Part shown: piece after piece, positions 35,382 to 35,450 of the stretch
How the letters are laid out: the number at the start of each line of letters is the position of its first letter
How positions within the stretch are numbered: position 1 is the first letter of the stretch
DNA from: Amoeboradix gromovi
Taxonomy: Eukaryota > Sanchytriomycota > Sanchytriomycetes > Sanchytriales > Sanchytriaceae
Assembly (NCBI GenBank): GCA_018985225.1
Contig: JADGIF010000025.1
Location: 1-35,450 of the forward strand
Direction: 5' to 3'
Length of the DNA stretch: 35,450 nt
Translations under genes and position numbers: made by a program
Notes under the pieces: generated by a model
Told to the model about the DNA's origin: nothing
What the model saw: the letters and a program-made list of their open reading frames with translations, nothing else
The model's database searches: none

Positions 35382-35450
35382 GGGACATCAAATATAAAAA
35401 GTAGACTAACTTTCTGAAGCAACTTGGAACATTATTTCAGCTTTATTAAT
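35382..35450. repeat. Left end of a TIR element, right part outside window
   Basis: Begins GGGACATCAAATATAAAAA then GTAGACTAAC, and continues with sequence that is the inverse of window bases 86-120. It is the same subfamily as the partial copy at 1-150, in opposite orientation. Confidence 0.75.

Overview
The window is nuclear DNA of an AT-rich, very compact eukaryote, most likely an early-diverging fungus or a close relative (Rozella- or aphelid-like is a guess). The grounds are a chitin deacetylase with two hevein-type chitin-binding modules, fungal-type Trm61, Elp2, Noc4, Nug1/Grn1, Bst1/PGAP1, an FYR-domain protein and AVT-type amino-acid transport, AATAAA polyadenylation signals, and spliceosomal introns. 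There is no bacterial operon structure. Standard code is used; TAA and TGA both act as stops.

The most striking property is splicing. Seven introns are needed to restore conserved domains (LIM protein, FYR protein twice, SulP transporter, chitin deacetylase, two NodB-like paralogues). All are only 19-21 nt long, start GTA and end TAG, and most carry a (C/T)TAATTTAG-type 3' end. Genes are otherwise nearly intron-free and packed. Many stop codons overlap or lie within a few bases of AATAAA, and the Elp2 and PhoD-like start codons are 20 bp apart on opposite strands.

Layout. 1-2.9 kb: end of a terminal-inverted-repeat (TIR) element, a secreted/GPI-like protein, aconitase. 2.9-6.6 kb: Fanzor-like remnants around the Nug1/Grn1 GTPase. 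6.6-9.8 kb: Noc4, Bst1/PGAP1 and a possible mitochondrial micro-ORF. 9.8-13.4 kb: decayed Fanzor-like ends, a four-LIM protein, a 67-aa gene and a head-to-head pair of Fanzor-like copies. 13.6-17.1 kb: a type I membrane protein and three tandem tetraspan paralogues. 17.5-20.8 kb: small gene, AVT transporter, FYR protein, zinc-finger protein. 21.2-25.7 kb: another Fanzor-like copy, Trm61, small ORFs, a 47-bp palindrome, SulP transporter. 25.8-29.9 kb: two inverted MITE copies bracketing two catalytically dead NodB-like paralogues and an intact chitin deacetylase. 30.3-35.3 kb: Elp2, PhoD-like phosphatase, a Cys-rich membrane protein, then the end of another TIR element.

The repeat family of greatest interest encodes the C-terminal zinc ribbon and RuvC-III segment of Fanzor (eukaryotic TnpB-like) nucleases. 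About ten copies or fragments exist here, all truncated. Several fragments keep only the last 90-130 nt, where the guide RNA lies in characterised Fanzor/TnpB systems. Four copies end 3-8 nt before an ATG of a host transcription unit on the same strand (three annotated start codons and one upstream ORF), suggesting promoter or 5'-leader exaptation.
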